Origin: Gallaecimonas kandeliae
GTDB lineage: Bacteria; Pseudomonadota; Gammaproteobacteria; Enterobacterales; Gallaecimonadaceae
Direction of reading: 5' to 3'
Assembly: GCF_030450055.1 (NCBI RefSeq)
Contig: NZ_CP118480.1
Span: 957,415 to 1,021,414, forward strand
Length of the DNA: 64,000 nucleotides
Shown here piece by piece: positions 52,956 to 63,553 of the stretch. The stretch's first letter is position 1, and every line of letters begins with the position of its first letter. The position numbers and the translations under genes were made by a program. Below the pieces are notes generated by a model. That model searched no databases and was not told the DNA's origin. It worked only from the letters and a program-made list of their open reading frames with translations.

Positions 52956-54779
52956 ATGAAAAAACTCTCCTCCATCGCCCTCTGCCTGTCCCTGGCAGCC
53001 TGTGCCCAGGCCCAGACCCAGGAGCTGGCGGCCCGACAGGCCGCCGCGCCCCTGGCCGGCAAGCCGGTGATCTACCAGATGTTCACCCGCCTCTTCGGTA
53101 ACAAGAACGAGAACCGCACCCCCTGGGGCACCATAGAGCAGAACGGCGTCGGCAAGTTCGCCGACATCAACGACGCCGCCCTGGCGTCCATCAAGGCCTT
53201 GGGTGCCACCTACATCTGGTACACGGGGGTGCCCGAGCATGCCCAGGTCACCGACTACAGCGCCTTTGGCATAGCGGCTGACGACCCGGACGTGGTCAAG
53301 GGCCGCGCCGGCTCCCCTTACGCCGTCAAGGACTACTACAGCGTCGACCCGGACCTGGCCACAGATCCCGCCAAGCGCGTCCAGGAGTTCGAGGCCCTCA
53401 TAAAGCGCACCCATGCCCACGGCATGAAGGTGATCATGGACATAGTGCCCAACCATGTGGCGCGCCGTTACCACTCTACAGTCCACCCCGAGCGGGATTT
53501 TGGCCTGCATGACGACCGCAGCGTCGTCTACAAACGGGACAACAACTTCTATTACGTGCCCGGCAAGGCCTTCGAAGTGCCCAAGGGTGACGTGCCCCTG
53601 GACGGCCAGAAACATCCGCTGGCGGACGGCAAGTTCGACGAGAACCCGGCCAAGTGGACCGGCAACGGCTCCCGCAGCCCCCAACCCGATGTCAACGACT
53701 GGTTTGAAACGGTCAAGATCAACTACGGGGTCAAGCCCGACGGCAGCGATGATTTCCCCAGCCTGCCGGCCGGTTTCGACAAGAAAGACTACCAAGCCCA
53801 TTACGCCTTCTGGCAGGGCAAGAAGGTGCCGGACAGCTGGGTCAAGTACCGCGACATCGCCCTTTATTGGCTGGACAAGGGCGTGGATGGCTTCCGCTAC
53901 GACGTCGCCGAGATGGTGCCTGTGGCCTTCTGGAGCTACATGAACAGTGCCATCAAGATGAAGAACCCCCAGGCCCTGCTGATGGCCGAGGTCTACAACC
54001 CCAAGCAGTACCGGGACTATATCCGCCTCGGCAAGATGGACTACCTCTACGACAAGGTGGACACCTACGACAGCCTGAGGGCCATCATCCAGGGCAAGGA
54101 AGGCACTGCCGTGTTGGCGGGCATCATGGGCAAATATGCCGACATCAGCGCCCACCAGCTGCACTTTTTGGAAAACCATGACGAGCAGCGCATCGCCAGC
54201 CCCGACTTTGCCGGCGACCCGGTCAAAGCCGAGCCGGCCATGGTGGTCTCAGCCCTGATGGACAGAGGCGCCACCATGGTTTACTTCGGCCAAGCCCTGG
54301 GCGAGGCGGCAAGCCAGGACGCCGGCTTCGGCAAGGCCAGCCGCACCAGCATCTTCGACTACTGGTCCGTGCCCAGCGTCCAGCGCTGGATGAACGGCGG
54401 CGCCTTCGACGGCGGCAAGCTGTCTGCGAAGGAAAAGCGCCTGCGCGCCTTCTACCAGCAGCTCTTGAACCTCAGCCACAGCGAGCCCGCCTTCCGCGGC
54501 GCCGGCCAGCCCCTGGCCCAGGCCGATGGCAAGCTCTTCAGCTTCGCCCGCTGGCAGGGCAAAGACAGGGTGCTGGTGGCGGCCAACTTCGCCGCCGAGC
54601 CCAGGACACTGGCTCTTGAGCTGCCCAAGGCCCTGCTGGCCGACTGGCAGTTGGCGGACGGCCGCTATCCGCTCAAGGATCTGCTGGGCTCTCTCGGCGC
54701 CGAGCTGGTGGTGGCAAAAGGGCAGGGCAGCCTGCGGCTGGCGTTGCCGCCCCTGGGCTCGGCCGTGCTCAAGCTCTAA
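52956..54779 (+). CDS. GH13 alpha-amylase lipoprotein
   Basis: 607 residues with a lipobox (LSLAAC). GH13 motifs: DIVPNHVAR, nucleophile Asp in GFRYDVAEM, Glu in LLMAEVYNP and Asp in FLENHDEQR. A long insertion (about 190-290) lies between the second and third strands, and a short C-terminal beta domain follows. It likely attacks starch or long maltodextrins at the surface. It is 9 bp after the GH31 gene and followed by a terminator. Confidence 0.9.
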   Translation: MKKLSSIALCLSLAACAQAQTQELAARQAAAPLAGKPVIYQMFTRLFGNKNENRTPWGTIEQNGVGKFADINDAALASIKALGATYIWYTGVPEHAQVTDYSAFGIAADDPDVVKGRAGSPYAVKDYYSVDPDLATDPAKRVQEFEALIKRTHAHGMKVIMDIVPNHVARRYHSTVHPERDFGLHDDRSVVYKRDNNFYYVPGKAFEVPKGDVPLDGQKHPLADGKFDENPAKWTGNGSRSPQPDVNDWFETVKINYGVKPDGSDDFPSLPAGFDKKDYQAHYAFWQGKKVPDSWVKYRDIALYWLDKGVDGFRYDVAEMVPVAFWSYMNSAIKMKNPQALLMAEVYNPKQYRDYIRLGKMDYLYDKVDTYDSLRAIIQGKEGTAVLAGIMGKYADISAHQLHFLENHDEQRIASPDFAGDPVKAEPAMVVSALMDRGATMVYFGQALGEAASQDAGFGKASRTSIFDYWSVPSVQRWMNGGAFDGGKLSAKEKRLRAFYQQLLNLSHSEPAFRGAGQPLAQADGKLFSFARWQGKDRVLVAANFAAEPRTLALELPKALLADWQLADGRYPLKDLLGSLGAELVVAKGQGSLRLALPPLGSAVLKL

Positions 54780-54794
54780 GGGCACCAGGAATTG

Positions 54795-54819
54795 AAAAAC
54801 CGGCTCTGGCCGGTTTTTT
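54795..54819 (+). terminator. Terminator after the glycosidase operon
   Basis: AAAAACCGG / CCGGTTTTTT stem with six T residues, 15 bp after the stop. Confidence 0.88.
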
Positions 54820-54831
54820 ATTTGGTAATGG

Positions 54832-54845
54832 AGAATTAAAATTCA
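54832..54845. promoter_or_regulatory. ArgR-like box upstream of carAB
   Basis: AGAAT-TAAA-ATTCA, one base off the TGAATNNNNATTCA arginine-repressor half-operator. ArgR represses carAB in enteric bacteria; a second box at the usual 21-bp spacing is not convincing. Confidence 0.5.
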
Positions 54846-55087
54846 TCTATGTGGGATTTTCATGCGCGCAGGCCGAACTGCTGACGTTAAGGTAAAGTGA
54901 CAGAAATCGCAGCTTGGAGGCATTTTTGCCCACGAAAACCTTTGCGAAAACTTATCTGGACAAGGTTGCCTGACATCTATATCATACCGCCAATTTGCCA
55001 ACAGCTCGGTAAAACGCATCGTTTTGATGCTCAGCTCCGATGGTAAGTTACTGATTTCTCTCAGTTACTAACTCTATGGAGGTTGTC

Positions 55088-56218
55088 TTGAGTCAGCTCG
55101 CGCTCTTGGTCCTTGAAGACGGGACCGTCTTCCGGGGCACGGCCATTGGGGCCACTGGAAAAGCGGTCGGGGAAGTGGTTTTTAATACTTCCATGACGGG
55201 TTACCAGGAAATTCTCACCGATCCCTCTTATTCCCAACAAATTGTCACTCTGACCTACCCCCATATAGGCAATACCGGCACCAACGCCGAAGACGAAGAG
55301 TCCCCCACCATTTGGGCCACCGGCCTGGTGATCCGCGACCTTCCCCTGGTTGCCTCCAACTTCCGTAACCAGGCCTCCCTCTCCGACTACCTCAAGGCCC
55401 GCAACATCGTTGCCATCGCCGACATCGACACCCGCAAGCTGACCCGCATACTGCGCGAGAAGGGCGCCCAGAACGGCTGCATCATCGCTGGCAACGTCGA
55501 TGAAGCCGAGGCCCTGGCGGCCGCCAAGGATTTCCCTGGCCTCAAGGGCATGGACTTGGCCAAGGTGGTCTGCACCAAGGAAAACTACGGCTGGACAGAA
55601 GGCAGCTGGACCCTGGGTGAAGGCTTCAAGCAGTTCGGCGACGACCACTTCAAGTACCACGTTGTGGCTTACGACTTCGGCGTCAAACAGAACATTTTGC
55701 GCATGCTGGCCGACCGCGGCTGCAAGCTGACTGTAGTGCCGGCCGAGACCCCGGCCTCCGCAGTGCTGGCCCTGAACCCCGATGGCATCTTCCTCTCCAA
55801 CGGCCCCGGTGACCCTGAGCCCTGCACCTACGCCATCGACGCCATCAAGGCCTTCCTGGAAACCGAGATCCCGGTGTTCGGTATCTGCCTCGGTCACCAG
55901 CTGCTGGCCCTGGCCTCTGGCGCCAAGACCATCAAGATGGGCCACGGCCACCACGGCGGTAACCACCCGGTCAAGGACCTGGACCGCGATGTGGTGATGA
56001 TCACCGCCCAGAACCATGGCTTTGCCGTAGACGGCGACAGCCTGCCGGCCAACCTGCGTGCCACCCATGTGTCCCTCTTCGACGGCACCCTGCAGGGCAT
56101 TCACCGTACCGACAAGGCGGCCTTCTCCTTCCAGGGCCACCCTGAGGCGAGCCCGGGCCCGCACGACGCGGCCCCGCTCTTCGACCACTTTATCGAACTG
56201 ATGGCGGCCAGGGGGTAA
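55088..56218 (+). CDS. carA: Carbamoyl-phosphate synthase small subunit CarA
   Basis: 376 residues: N-terminal CarA domain ([34 protein letters not shown]) and class-I glutamine amidotransferase domain with nucleophile Cys in [13 protein letters not shown] and QNHGFAVD. The start is TTG at 55088 because GGAGG lies 5-10 bases upstream and the family alignment begins there; E. coli carA also uses UUG. The ATG at 55076 has no ribosome-binding site. It supplies ammonia to CarB for arginine and pyrimidine synthesis. Confidence 0.95.
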   Translation: MSQLALLVLEDGTVFRGTAIGATGKAVGEVVFNTSMTGYQEILTDPSYSQQIVTLTYPHIGNTGTNAEDEESPTIWATGLVIRDLPLVASNFRNQASLSDYLKARNIVAIADIDTRKLTRILREKGAQNGCIIAGNVDEAEALAAAKDFPGLKGMDLAKVVCTKENYGWTEGSWTLGEGFKQFGDDHFKYHVVAYDFGVKQNILRMLADRGCKLTVVPAETPASAVLALNPDGIFLSNGPGDPEPCTYAIDAIKAFLETEIPVFGICLGHQLLALASGAKTIKMGHGHHGGNHPVKDLDRDVVMITAQNHGFAVDGDSLPANLRATHVSLFDGTLQGIHRTDKAAFSFQGHPEASPGPHDAAPLFDHFIELMAARG

Positions 56219-56221
56219 ATC

Positions 56222-59200
56222 ATGCCGAAACGTACAGACATCCAAAGCATCCTGATCCTCGGCGCCGGCCCCATCGTTATCGGCCAGGCCTGCGAGTTCG
56301 ACTACTCCGGTACCCAGGCCTGTAAGGCCCTGAAAGAAGAGGGTTACCGGGTCATACTGGTGAACTCCAACCCCGCCACCATCATGACCGACCCCAACAT
56401 GGCCGATGCCACCTACATCGAGCCGGTGCACTGGGAAGTGGTGGCCAAGATCATCGAGAAAGAGCGCCCCGACGCCATACTGCCCACCATGGGCGGCCAG
56501 ACGGCGCTCAACTGCGCCCTGGATCTGGACAAGCACGGTGTGCTGGCCAAGTTCGGCGTGCAGATGATCGGCGCCACCGCCGACGCCATCGACAAGGCCG
56601 AAGACCGTGAGCGCTTCGTCGAGGCCATGGCCAACATCAACCTGGATGTGCCCCGTGCCCGCATCGCCCACAGCTGGGAAGACTGCGAAGACATCATCGG
56701 TGACATAGGCCTGCCCTGCATCATCCGCCCCAGCTTCACCATGGGCGGCACCGGCGGCGGTATCGCCTACAACAAGGAAGAGTACGAAGAGATCTGCCGT
56801 CGCGGCCTGGATCTCAGCCCCACCAGCGAACTGCTCATCGACGAGAGCCTGATCGGCTGGAAGGAATACGAGATGGAGGTGGTTCGTGACAAGAACGACA
56901 ACGCCATCATCGTCTGTTCCATCGAGAACTTCGACCCCATGGGCATCCACACCGGCGACTCCATCACAGTCGCCCCGGCCCAGACCCTGACCGACAAGGA
57001 ATACCAGATCATGCGTAACGCCTCCCTGGCGGTACTGCGTGAGATTGGTGTCGAGACCGGCGGCTCCAACGTGCAGTTCGGGGTCAACCCCAAGAACGGC
57101 CGCATGGTGGTCATCGAGATGAACCCGCGGGTGTCTCGTTCTTCCGCCCTGGCCTCCAAGGCCACCGGCTTCCCCATCGCCAAGGTGGCGGCCAAGCTGG
57201 CCGTGGGTTACACGTTGGACGAGCTGATGAACGACATCACCGGCGGCAAGACCCCGGCGTCCTTCGAGCCGTCCATCGACTACGTGGTCACCAAGATACC
57301 GCGCTTCAACTTCGAGAAGTTCGCCGGTGCCAACGACCGCCTGACCACCCAGATGAAGTCCGTGGGCGAGGTGATGGCCATTGGCCGTAACCAGCAGGAG
57401 TCCCTGCAAAAAGCCCTGCGCGGCCTGGAAGTGGGCGCCACCGGTTTCGATCCCGTCCTGGACCTGGACGACCCCGAGGCCCTGGCCATACTGCGCCGCG
57501 AGCTCAAGGAAGCCGGTGCCGAGCGTATCTGGTACATCGCCGATGCCTTCAGGGCCGGCATGAGCGTCGACGGCGTCTTCAAGCTGACCAACATCGACCC
57601 CTGGTTCCTGGTGCAGATTGAAGAGCTGGTGAAGCTGGAGCAGCAGGTGGCCGACAAGGGCCTGGCTGGCCTCGACGCCGACTTCCTGCGCAAGCTCAAA
57701 CGCAAGGGCTTCGGTGACGCCCGCCTGGCCGCCATCCTCGGCGTAGCCGAAAGCGAAGTGCGCAAAATCCGCCACAACAACGGCATCTTCCCCGTCTACA
57801 AGCGGGTGGATACCTGTGCGGCCGAGTTCGCCACCTCCACCGCCTACATGTACTCCAGCTACGACGAAGAGTGCGAGGCCAACCCCAGCGACCGCAAGAA
57901 GATCATGGTTATCGGCGGCGGCCCCAACCGTATCGGCCAGGGTATCGAGTTCGACTATTGCTGCGTCCACGCCGCCCTTGCCATGCGTGAAGACGGTTAC
58001 GAGACCATCATGGTCAACTGCAACCCAGAGACCGTTTCCACCGACTACGACACCTCGGACCGCCTCTACTTCGAGCCGGTAACCTTCGAAGACGTGCTGG
58101 AGATAGTCCGGGTCGAACAGCCCAAGGGCGTCATAGTCCAGTACGGCGGCCAGACACCGCTGAAGCTGGCCCGTGCCCTGGAAGCGGCCGGGGTGCCCAT
58201 CATCGGCACCAGCCCCGACGCCATCGACCGCAGTGAAGACCGCGAGCGTTTCCAGCAGGCCGTTGAGCGCCTCGGCCTCAAGCAGCCCGAGAACGCCACC
58301 GTCACCAACCTGGAGCAGGCCATAGTCCGCTCCCACGACATCGGCTTCCCGCTGGTGGTGCGCCCCTCCTACGTGCTGGGCGGCCGCGCCATGGAAATCG
58401 TCTATGACGAAGTGGATCTGCGCCGCTACATGACCGACGCCGTCAAGGTCTCCAACGACAGCCCAGTGCTGCTGGACCGCTTCCTGGACGACGCCGTGGA
58501 AGTGGACATCGACGCCATCTGCGACGGCAAGGACGTGCTGATCGGCGGCATCATGGAGCACATCGAGCAGGCAGGCGTCCACTCCGGCGACTCCGGCTGC
58601 TCACTGCCGCCCTACACCCTGTCCAAGGACGTCCAGGACAGGATGCGCGAGCAGGTGCGTAAGCTGGCCTTCGAACTGAACGTCATCGGCCTGATGAACA
58701 TCCAGTTCGCGGTCAAGGACAACGAGATCTACCTCATCGAGGTCAACCCCCGCGCCTCCCGTACCGTGCCCTTCGTCTCCAAGGCCACTGGCCTGCCGCT
58801 GGCCAAAATTGCCGCCAGGGTCATGGCCGGCCAGTCCCTGGCCGAGCAGGGCGTGACCACAGAGGTGATTCCGCCTTACTACTGCGTCAAGGAAGCGGTG
58901 CTGCCCTTCGCCAAGTTCCCCGGCGTGGACCCCATCCTCGGCCCTGAGATGCGCTCCACAGGCGAAGTCATGGGGGTGGGCCAGAGCTTCGCCGAAGCTT
59001 ACGCCAAGTCCCAGCTGGGTGCCGGCACCGTCACCCCCAAAGGGGGCAGGGCGCTGATCTCGGTCCGTGACACCGACAAGCCCCGCGCCGTCGAACTGGC
59101 CCGCAAGCTGCTGGAGCTGGGTTTCGAGCTGGACGCCACCCACGGCACCGCCGTCGTGCTGGGCGAAGCGGGCATCAACCCGCGCCTGGTCAACAAGGTG

Positions 59201-59437
59201 CACGAAGGCCGTCCACATATCCTGGACCGCATCAAGAACGGTGAGTACAGCTACATCATCAACACCACCGAAGGCCGCCAGGCCATCGAGGACTCCAAGG
59301 TGATGCGCCGCGGCGCCCTGATGAACAAGGTGAGCTATACCACTACCCTGAACGCCGCCTTCGCCACCTGCATGGGCCAGACAGTGTCTGACCGCGAGTC
59401 GGTGATTTCGGTGCAGGAGATGCACCAGCAGTGCTGA
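56222..59437 (+). CDS. carB: Carbamoyl-phosphate synthase large subunit CarB
   Basis: 1071 residues with two homologous ATP-grasp halves ([18 protein letters not shown] in the first, [17 protein letters not shown] in the second), oligomerisation segment and C-terminal MGS regulatory domain. It forms carbamoyl phosphate from bicarbonate, ammonia and two ATP. It starts 3 bp after carA, so the subunits are coupled. Confidence 0.98.
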   Translation: MPKRTDIQSILILGAGPIVIGQACEFDYSGTQACKALKEEGYRVILVNSNPATIMTDPNMADATYIEPVHWEVVAKIIEKERPDAILPTMGGQTALNCALDLDKHGVLAKFGVQMIGATADAIDKAEDRERFVEAMANINLDVPRARIAHSWEDCEDIIGDIGLPCIIRPSFTMGGTGGGIAYNKEEYEEICRRGLDLSPTSELLIDESLIGWKEYEMEVVRDKNDNAIIVCSIENFDPMGIHTGDSITVAPAQTLTDKEYQIMRNASLAVLREIGVETGGSNVQFGVNPKNGRMVVIEMNPRVSRSSALASKATGFPIAKVAAKLAVGYTLDELMNDITGGKTPASFEPSIDYVVTKIPRFNFEKFAGANDRLTTQMKSVGEVMAIGRNQQESLQKALRGLEVGATGFDPVLDLDDPEALAILRRELKEAGAERIWYIADAFRAGMSVDGVFKLTNIDPWFLVQIEELVKLEQQVADKGLAGLDADFLRKLKRKGFGDARLAAILGVAESEVRKIRHNNGIFPVYKRVDTCAAEFATSTAYMYSSYDEECEANPSDRKKIMVIGGGPNRIGQGIEFDYCCVHAALAMREDGYETIMVNCNPETVSTDYDTSDRLYFEPVTFEDVLEIVRVEQPKGVIVQYGGQTPLKLARALEAAGVPIIGTSPDAIDRSEDRERFQQAVERLGLKQPENATVTNLEQAIVRSHDIGFPLVVRPSYVLGGRAMEIVYDEVDLRRYMTDAVKVSNDSPVLLDRFLDDAVEVDIDAICDGKDVLIGGIMEHIEQAGVHSGDSGCSLPPYTLSKDVQDRMREQVRKLAFELNVIGLMNIQFAVKDNEIYLIEVNPRASRTVPFVSKATGLPLAKIAARVMAGQSLAEQGVTTEVIPPYYCVKEAVLPFAKFPGVDPILGPEMRSTGEVMGVGQSFAEAYAKSQLGAGTVTPKGGRALISVRDTDKPRAVELARKLLELGFELDATHGTAVVLGEAGINPRLVNKVHEGRPHILDRIKNGEYSYIINTTEGRQAIEDSKVMRRGALMNKVSYTTTLNAAFATCMGQTVSDRESVISVQEMHQQC

Positions 59438-59455
59438 GCTAAGGCCCAGCCATGA

Positions 59456-59484
59456 AAAAGCCCGCCATCCGGCGGGCTTTTTTT
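59456..59484 (+). terminator. Terminator after carB
   Basis: AAAAAGCCCGCC / GGCGGGCTTTTT stem with ATCC loop and eight T residues. Confidence 0.92.
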
Positions 59485-59604
59485 TACCTGTCGTCTTTCT
59501 GTTGCACGTTTTTCAAACAACCGTCATCCCGCTTTCACGAAGCGGGGGCAGAGTTGATCGCGATCATGCTTTAACTGGATTTGCACAAAAATGTCATAAA
59601 AATT

Positions 59605-59620
59605 TAGAGCTGGAGCTCTA
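59605..59620. promoter_or_regulatory. Palindrome upstream of phaB
   Basis: TAGAGCT-GG-AGCTCTA, a perfect 16-bp palindrome 49 bp before the phaB start in an AT-rich region. It could be the operator of a PHA regulator; no regulator gene is nearby. Confidence 0.45.
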
Positions 59621-59668
59621 GATCTGAACTAGCGTTAAAAAATCGTCAATCTGCAAGGGGACACTTTG

Positions 59669-60409
59669 ATGGAAAAAAGGAATGTCGCAGTCGTAACAGG
59701 AGCCAACGGTGGCATAGGTACAGCCATCTGCCGGGCTCTGGCCAAGGAAGGTTATCAAGTGGCGGCACTGTGCCGCTGTCCCCAGCGCGCCGAGCCCTGG
59801 CTGGAACAGGAGAAGGCCCTGGGTTATTCCCCCCGCCTGGTCATTGCCGATATCAAGGATCAGGACGCCATTTTCAGTGCCGTAGCGGTAGTGGAAGCCG
59901 AGATGGGCCCCATCGATCTGGTGGTCAACAATGCCGGTATCACCCGCGACAAGACCCTCAAGCGCATGCAGGAAGAGGACTGGCTGGACGTGATCCAGAC
60001 CAACCTCACCGGCGCCTACCACCTGTGCCGCGCCGTGGTGGCCCCCATGTTGGAGCGCCAGTACGGCCGTATCATCAACATCAGTTCCATCAATGGCGAG
60101 AAGGGCCAGCTGGGGCAGACCAACTATGCCGCCGCCAAGGCGGGGCTGCATGGCCTGACCATGTCCCTGGCCCAGGAAGTGGCCAGCAAGGGCATCACCG
60201 TCAACACCATTTCCCCCGGCTACATCGCCACCGAGATGGTGATGGCGGTACCGGAGGAGATCCGCAACGCCATCATCAGCCAGATCCCCGTGGGCAGGCT
60301 GGGCAAGCCGGAAGAGATCGCCCGCATCGTCGCCTTCCTGGCGTCCCCAGAGGCCGGCTTCATCACAGGTTCCAACATCTCCGCCAATGGCGGACAACAC
60401 ATGCACTGA
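59669..60409 (+). CDS. phaB: Acetoacetyl-CoA reductase PhaB
   Basis: 246 residues, short-chain dehydrogenase: VVTGANGGIGTAICRAL, NNAGITRDKTLKRM, ISSINGEKGQLGQTNYAAAKAG with catalytic Tyr-x3-Lys, and SPGYIATEMV. It makes (R)-3-hydroxybutyryl-CoA, the PHB precursor. ATG follows AAGGGG. First gene of a phaB-phasin-phaC operon. Confidence 0.92.
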   Translation: MEKRNVAVVTGANGGIGTAICRALAKEGYQVAALCRCPQRAEPWLEQEKALGYSPRLVIADIKDQDAIFSAVAVVEAEMGPIDLVVNNAGITRDKTLKRMQEEDWLDVIQTNLTGAYHLCRAVVAPMLERQYGRIINISSINGEKGQLGQTNYAAAKAGLHGLTMSLAQEVASKGITVNTISPGYIATEMVMAVPEEIRNAIISQIPVGRLGKPEEIARIVAFLASPEAGFITGSNISANGGQHMH

Positions 60410-60423
60410 AAAGGAGAGCCACC

Positions 60424-60771
60424 ATGTTTCAAGACTGGATCCGTCAAGCCAACAGCCAGCAACAAGACCTGCTCAAGCCCCTGTCCCAGATCAACACTGT
60501 GTTGCTGGACAACATGGCCAAGCTCAGCAAGTACCAGCTGGACACCATGGGCAGCTATACCCAGAGCCAGATCGACTTCGCCAAGAAGCTCAACGACGCC
60601 AACGCCAAGGGCGACACTGCCATGGTCGGCCAGGTGCAGATGAGCCAGATGGCCGAGCTCAACAAGCGCTTCATGCAGGATTGCAAGACGCTGCTGGAGC
60701 TCTCCGAGTCCTTCCGCAAAGACTTCAACCAGGTCTTTGCTGACATGGCCAAGGAAGAGGTCAAAGCCTGA
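60424..60771 (+). CDS. Phasin-family PHA granule protein
   Basis: 115 residues, all helical and amphipathic (MFQDWIRQANSQQQDLLKPL; SKYQLDTMGSYTQSQIDFAK), typical of phasins that coat polyhydroxyalkanoate granules. It is 14 bp after phaB and directly before phaC, which supports the role. AGGAG precedes the ATG. Confidence 0.8.
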   Translation: MFQDWIRQANSQQQDLLKPLSQINTVLLDNMAKLSKYQLDTMGSYTQSQIDFAKKLNDANAKGDTAMVGQVQMSQMAELNKRFMQDCKTLLELSESFRKDFNQVFADMAKEEVKA

Positions 60772-60772
60772 T

Positions 60773-62347
60773 ATGCCCCATGACAATCCCTGGGAGGCCT
60801 GCTGGCCTCCCATATTGGCCATGGGTGATCAACTGGCGTCGGCGGCGGCCAGTCAACCCCAGGCTTTCTGGAAAGCCGGGGCCAACTGGTGGCAGGCCCA
60901 GACCCACCTGTGGCAAAACAGCGTCGAGCAGATGATGGAGGACGGCAAGCCGGAAGATCTGTGGCAGTACTTCCAGCAGAGCCACCGGCTGATCAGCGAC
61001 TACTGGCAGGAAAGCATCGACAACCTCGATGGCTTGCCGGCCAAGGAGCGCAAGCAGCTGGCCTTCTGGACCCGCCAGTCCATGCAGCTCAACGATCCCG
61101 CCAACTACCTGTTGACCAACCCCAAGGTGCTGGCTAAGACAGTGGCCGAAGGAGGGGACAACCTGGTCCGTGGCCTCGAGGCCCTGATCAAGGACATGGA
61201 CAACAGCCCTTTCGGCCTCAATGTGCCGCTGGGCAACACCGAACTCTACGAACTGGGCAAGGACCTGGCCCTGACCCCAGGCCAGGTGGTGCACCGCGAG
61301 CACCTTTTCGAACTGATCCAGTACGCCCCCAGCACCCCGGAGGTGCACAAGGTGCCGGTACTGATAGTGCCGCCCTGCATCAACAAGTACTACGTGCTGG
61401 ATCTCAAGCCCGAGAACTCTTTCATCCGCCACCTGGTGGACCAAGGCTTCACTGTGCTGCTGATGTCCTGGCGCAATCCCACTGCCCAAGACTGGGAACT
61501 GGGGGTGGAGGACTACCTCCAGGCCGTGGTGGAGGCAACCAACAAGGTCAAGGACATCACCGAAGAGAGCCAACTTCATGCCCTGGGTTACTGCGTGGGC
61601 GGCACCTTGCTGTCGTTGGCCGCCGCCTGGCTGGCGGCCCGCGGTGCCAAGCGCTTCGCCAGCCTGACCTTGCTGACCACCCTGCTGGATTTCAGTGAGC
61701 CCGGCGAGCCCGGTCTGCTGCTGGTGCCTTCCCTGCTGGACGCCTTGATGAATGTGGTGGACCAGATGGGCTACATGGATGGCCGTTTGATGGCGACCGG
61801 CTTTTCGCTGCTGCGCGAACAGGAGCTTTACTGGCCGGCCTTCGTCAACCGTTACCTCCTGGGCCAGAAGCCGCCGGGTTACGACATACTGGTGTGGAAC
61901 TCGGACGTGACTCACCTGCCGGCCCGTTTCTACCGCGAATACATCGAGAACACCTACCTTGAGAACCGCCTGGCCGAGCCCGGTAGCTGGAAGCTCGGCG
62001 GCTACAAGATGGACCTGCGCCGAGTCAAGGTGCCTCTCTATGTGATGGCGGCAGAAAAGGACCATATAGTGCCGCCCCAGAGCGCTTTCGCTTCGGCCGC
62101 CCTCATGGGGGGTAACAAGAAGCGGCTGGTGACCTCAGGCGCCGGCCATGTGGCCGGAGTGGTCAATCCGCCCGCCAAAGGCAAGTACGGCTATCGCGTC
62201 GAGGGGGAAGAGGGCGAGCATACCGGTTCCTGGTGGTTGGACTGGTACCGCTGGCTCTCTGATCTGGCCCCGGAACGGGTGCCGGCCCGTGAGATCCAGG
62301 GAGGCCTGGCTCCCGCCCCCGGGGATTACGTCAAAGCCCGAGTATGA
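60773..62347 (+). CDS. phaC: Poly(3-hydroxyalkanoate) synthase PhaC
   Basis: 524 residues, PhaC N-terminal domain then alpha/beta-hydrolase core. Lipase-like box GYCVGG with catalytic Cys, Asp in AAEKDHIVPP and His in GAGHVAGVVNPP. WxTRQSM-like FWTRQSMQLNDPANYL is the family signature. Closer to class I enzymes by neighbours, though shorter than the usual 560-600 residues. Start MPHDNPWEACWPP begins 1 bp after the phasin stop. No phaA thiolase is present in this window. Confidence 0.9.
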   Translation: MPHDNPWEACWPPILAMGDQLASAAASQPQAFWKAGANWWQAQTHLWQNSVEQMMEDGKPEDLWQYFQQSHRLISDYWQESIDNLDGLPAKERKQLAFWTRQSMQLNDPANYLLTNPKVLAKTVAEGGDNLVRGLEALIKDMDNSPFGLNVPLGNTELYELGKDLALTPGQVVHREHLFELIQYAPSTPEVHKVPVLIVPPCINKYYVLDLKPENSFIRHLVDQGFTVLLMSWRNPTAQDWELGVEDYLQAVVEATNKVKDITEESQLHALGYCVGGTLLSLAAAWLAARGAKRFASLTLLTTLLDFSEPGEPGLLLVPSLLDALMNVVDQMGYMDGRLMATGFSLLREQELYWPAFVNRYLLGQKPPGYDILVWNSDVTHLPARFYREYIENTYLENRLAEPGSWKLGGYKMDLRRVKVPLYVMAAEKDHIVPPQSAFASAALMGGNKKRLVTSGAGHVAGVVNPPAKGKYGYRVEGEEGEHTGSWWLDWYRWLSDLAPERVPAREIQGGLAPAPGDYVKARV

Positions 62348-62372
62348 AAAAACGCCCCTAGGGGCGTTTTTT
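62346..62372. terminator. Bidirectional terminator between phaC and OmpA-family gene
   Basis: AAAAAACGCCCC / GGGGCGTTTTTT palindrome at the ends of two convergent genes. Confidence 0.92.
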
Positions 62373-62373
62373 G

Positions 62374-63042
62374 TTACTGGTTTTCCACTATGGGAATGAG
62401 CTCTATCTCGACCCGGCGGTTCTTGGCCCGGCCTTCGGCTGTGGCGTTGCTGGCGATGGGCTTGGTCTGGCCGTAGCCTACCGTTTCCAGGCGCTCCGGC
62501 ATCACGCCGCGGCGAACCAGGTAGCTCTTGACGGAGCTGGCGCGGTTCTCGGACAGGGTCTGGTTGTAGGCGGCGGCCCCTGTGCTGTCGGTGTGGCCGG
62601 AGATCTCCACCATGGTCTTGGGGTACTTGTTGAGGGTGGTGGCCAGATCCCCCAGCACCGATTGGAACTCGGGTTTGACGTCGGCACGGTTGACGTCGAA
62701 GGTGATGCCGTTGGGGATGGTCAGTAGCAGGTTGTCGCCGTTGCGCTGCACGTCGATGCCGGTTCCTGCGGTCTGCTGGCGGATCTCGGCTTCCTGCTTG
62801 TCCATGTAGTTACCGACGGCAGCGCCGGCCAGGGCACCGACGGCGGCGCCGACCAGGGCGCGATCACGGTGATGGCTGCCGGTGGCCTTGCCCAATATGG
62901 CGCCCGCAATGGCGCCTATGGTGGCGCCTGTGGCCGTCTTGTTGGTGCGTTGCTCACCGGTCTGAGGGTCGACTGTGGTACAGCCGGCCATGGCAAGGGT
63001 GGCGGCCAGGGCAAAAACGCCGAGATGCTTGGTCTGGAACAT
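62374..63042 (-). CDS. OmpA-family outer-membrane lipoprotein (YiaD-like)
   Basis: 222 residues: lipobox (ATLAMAGC), glycine-zipper segment (GATIGAIAGAILGKATG and GAAVGALAGAAVGNYM, about 38-80), then an OmpA peptidoglycan-binding domain (ISGHTDSTGAAAYNQTLSENRA, partly; VGYGQTKPIASN; RAKNRRVEIEL). It anchors outer membrane to wall. Upstream region runs toward a small divergent-free gap before the next minus-strand gene. Confidence 0.9.
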   Translation of the reverse strand: MFQTKHLGVFALAATLAMAGCTTVDPQTGEQRTNKTATGATIGAIAGAILGKATGSHHRDRALVGAAVGALAGAAVGNYMDKQEAEIRQQTAGTGIDVQRNGDNLLLTIPNGITFDVNRADVKPEFQSVLGDLATTLNKYPKTMVEISGHTDSTGAAAYNQTLSENRASSVKSYLVRRGVMPERLETVGYGQTKPIASNATAEGRAKNRRVEIELIPIVENQ

Positions 63043-63125
63043 ATGGATATCTCCAAGGTTTTTCAGAATCTTATCAAAGCCATTCTGGCTGCAAGCAAGG
63101 GACCTCGGTGCCGTTCAGATTGACT

Positions 63126-63374
63126 TCAGTGATTGCGGATGTGCAAGGCGGGATGGAGGTCGATACGGCCGTCGGCATCGACGGTGATGTAGTGGCCACT
63201 GTGTTCCAGCACGGCCAGCGGGCTGTGGACTATGCCGCGAACAAAAAGCAACCTGGCCCCGACTTTCATCAAGGCGTAGACGGCGTCCAGCTGTAGCTCG
63301 TCCAATACTTCAAAGTTCTGCCGTAGATCCCTGGCTGTCAGTCTGCGCTCTGATGGGGGAATGGAAGGCGTCAT
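63126..63374 (-). CDS. Small protein of unknown function
   Basis: 82 residues, soluble (LTARDLRQNFEVLDELQLD; ALMKVGARLLFVRGIVHS; HYITVDADGRIDLHPAL). No family recognised; it is not YhbY, which neighbours greA in E. coli. A GGGGAG site precedes the ATG. It is divergent from greA. Confidence 0.6.
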   Translation of the reverse strand: MTPSIPPSERRLTARDLRQNFEVLDELQLDAVYALMKVGARLLFVRGIVHSPLAVLEHSGHYITVDADGRIDLHPALHIRNH

Positions 63375-63553
63375 TGTTGATGGCTCCCCTATTAGATGAA
63401 CCTAATGAGTGTAGACTCCCGGCTTCGGTTGTTCTGGTGCTGACGGGCGACTTTTCGCTAGAATGCCGCAAAAGTATGACGCACCCAGCATAATCCTCAG
63501 GGTTTTGCCGGGTTGCTGTTGTCTGTTTTCGGCAAGTATTAGATGGAGAAGCC

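Larger units (their letters stand above)
54780..55087 (+). promoter_or_regulatory. Intergenic promoter region of carAB
   Basis: 308 bp without a gene: terminator of the glycosidase operon, an ArgR-like box, then AT-rich DNA likely to hold the carAB promoter(s). Exact -35/-10 boxes could not be fixed. Confidence 0.7.

Noticed and set aside
55061-58582. 1173-codon minus-strand open frame across carA and carB
   Set aside because: Antisense shadow of carAB, which are certain by motifs.
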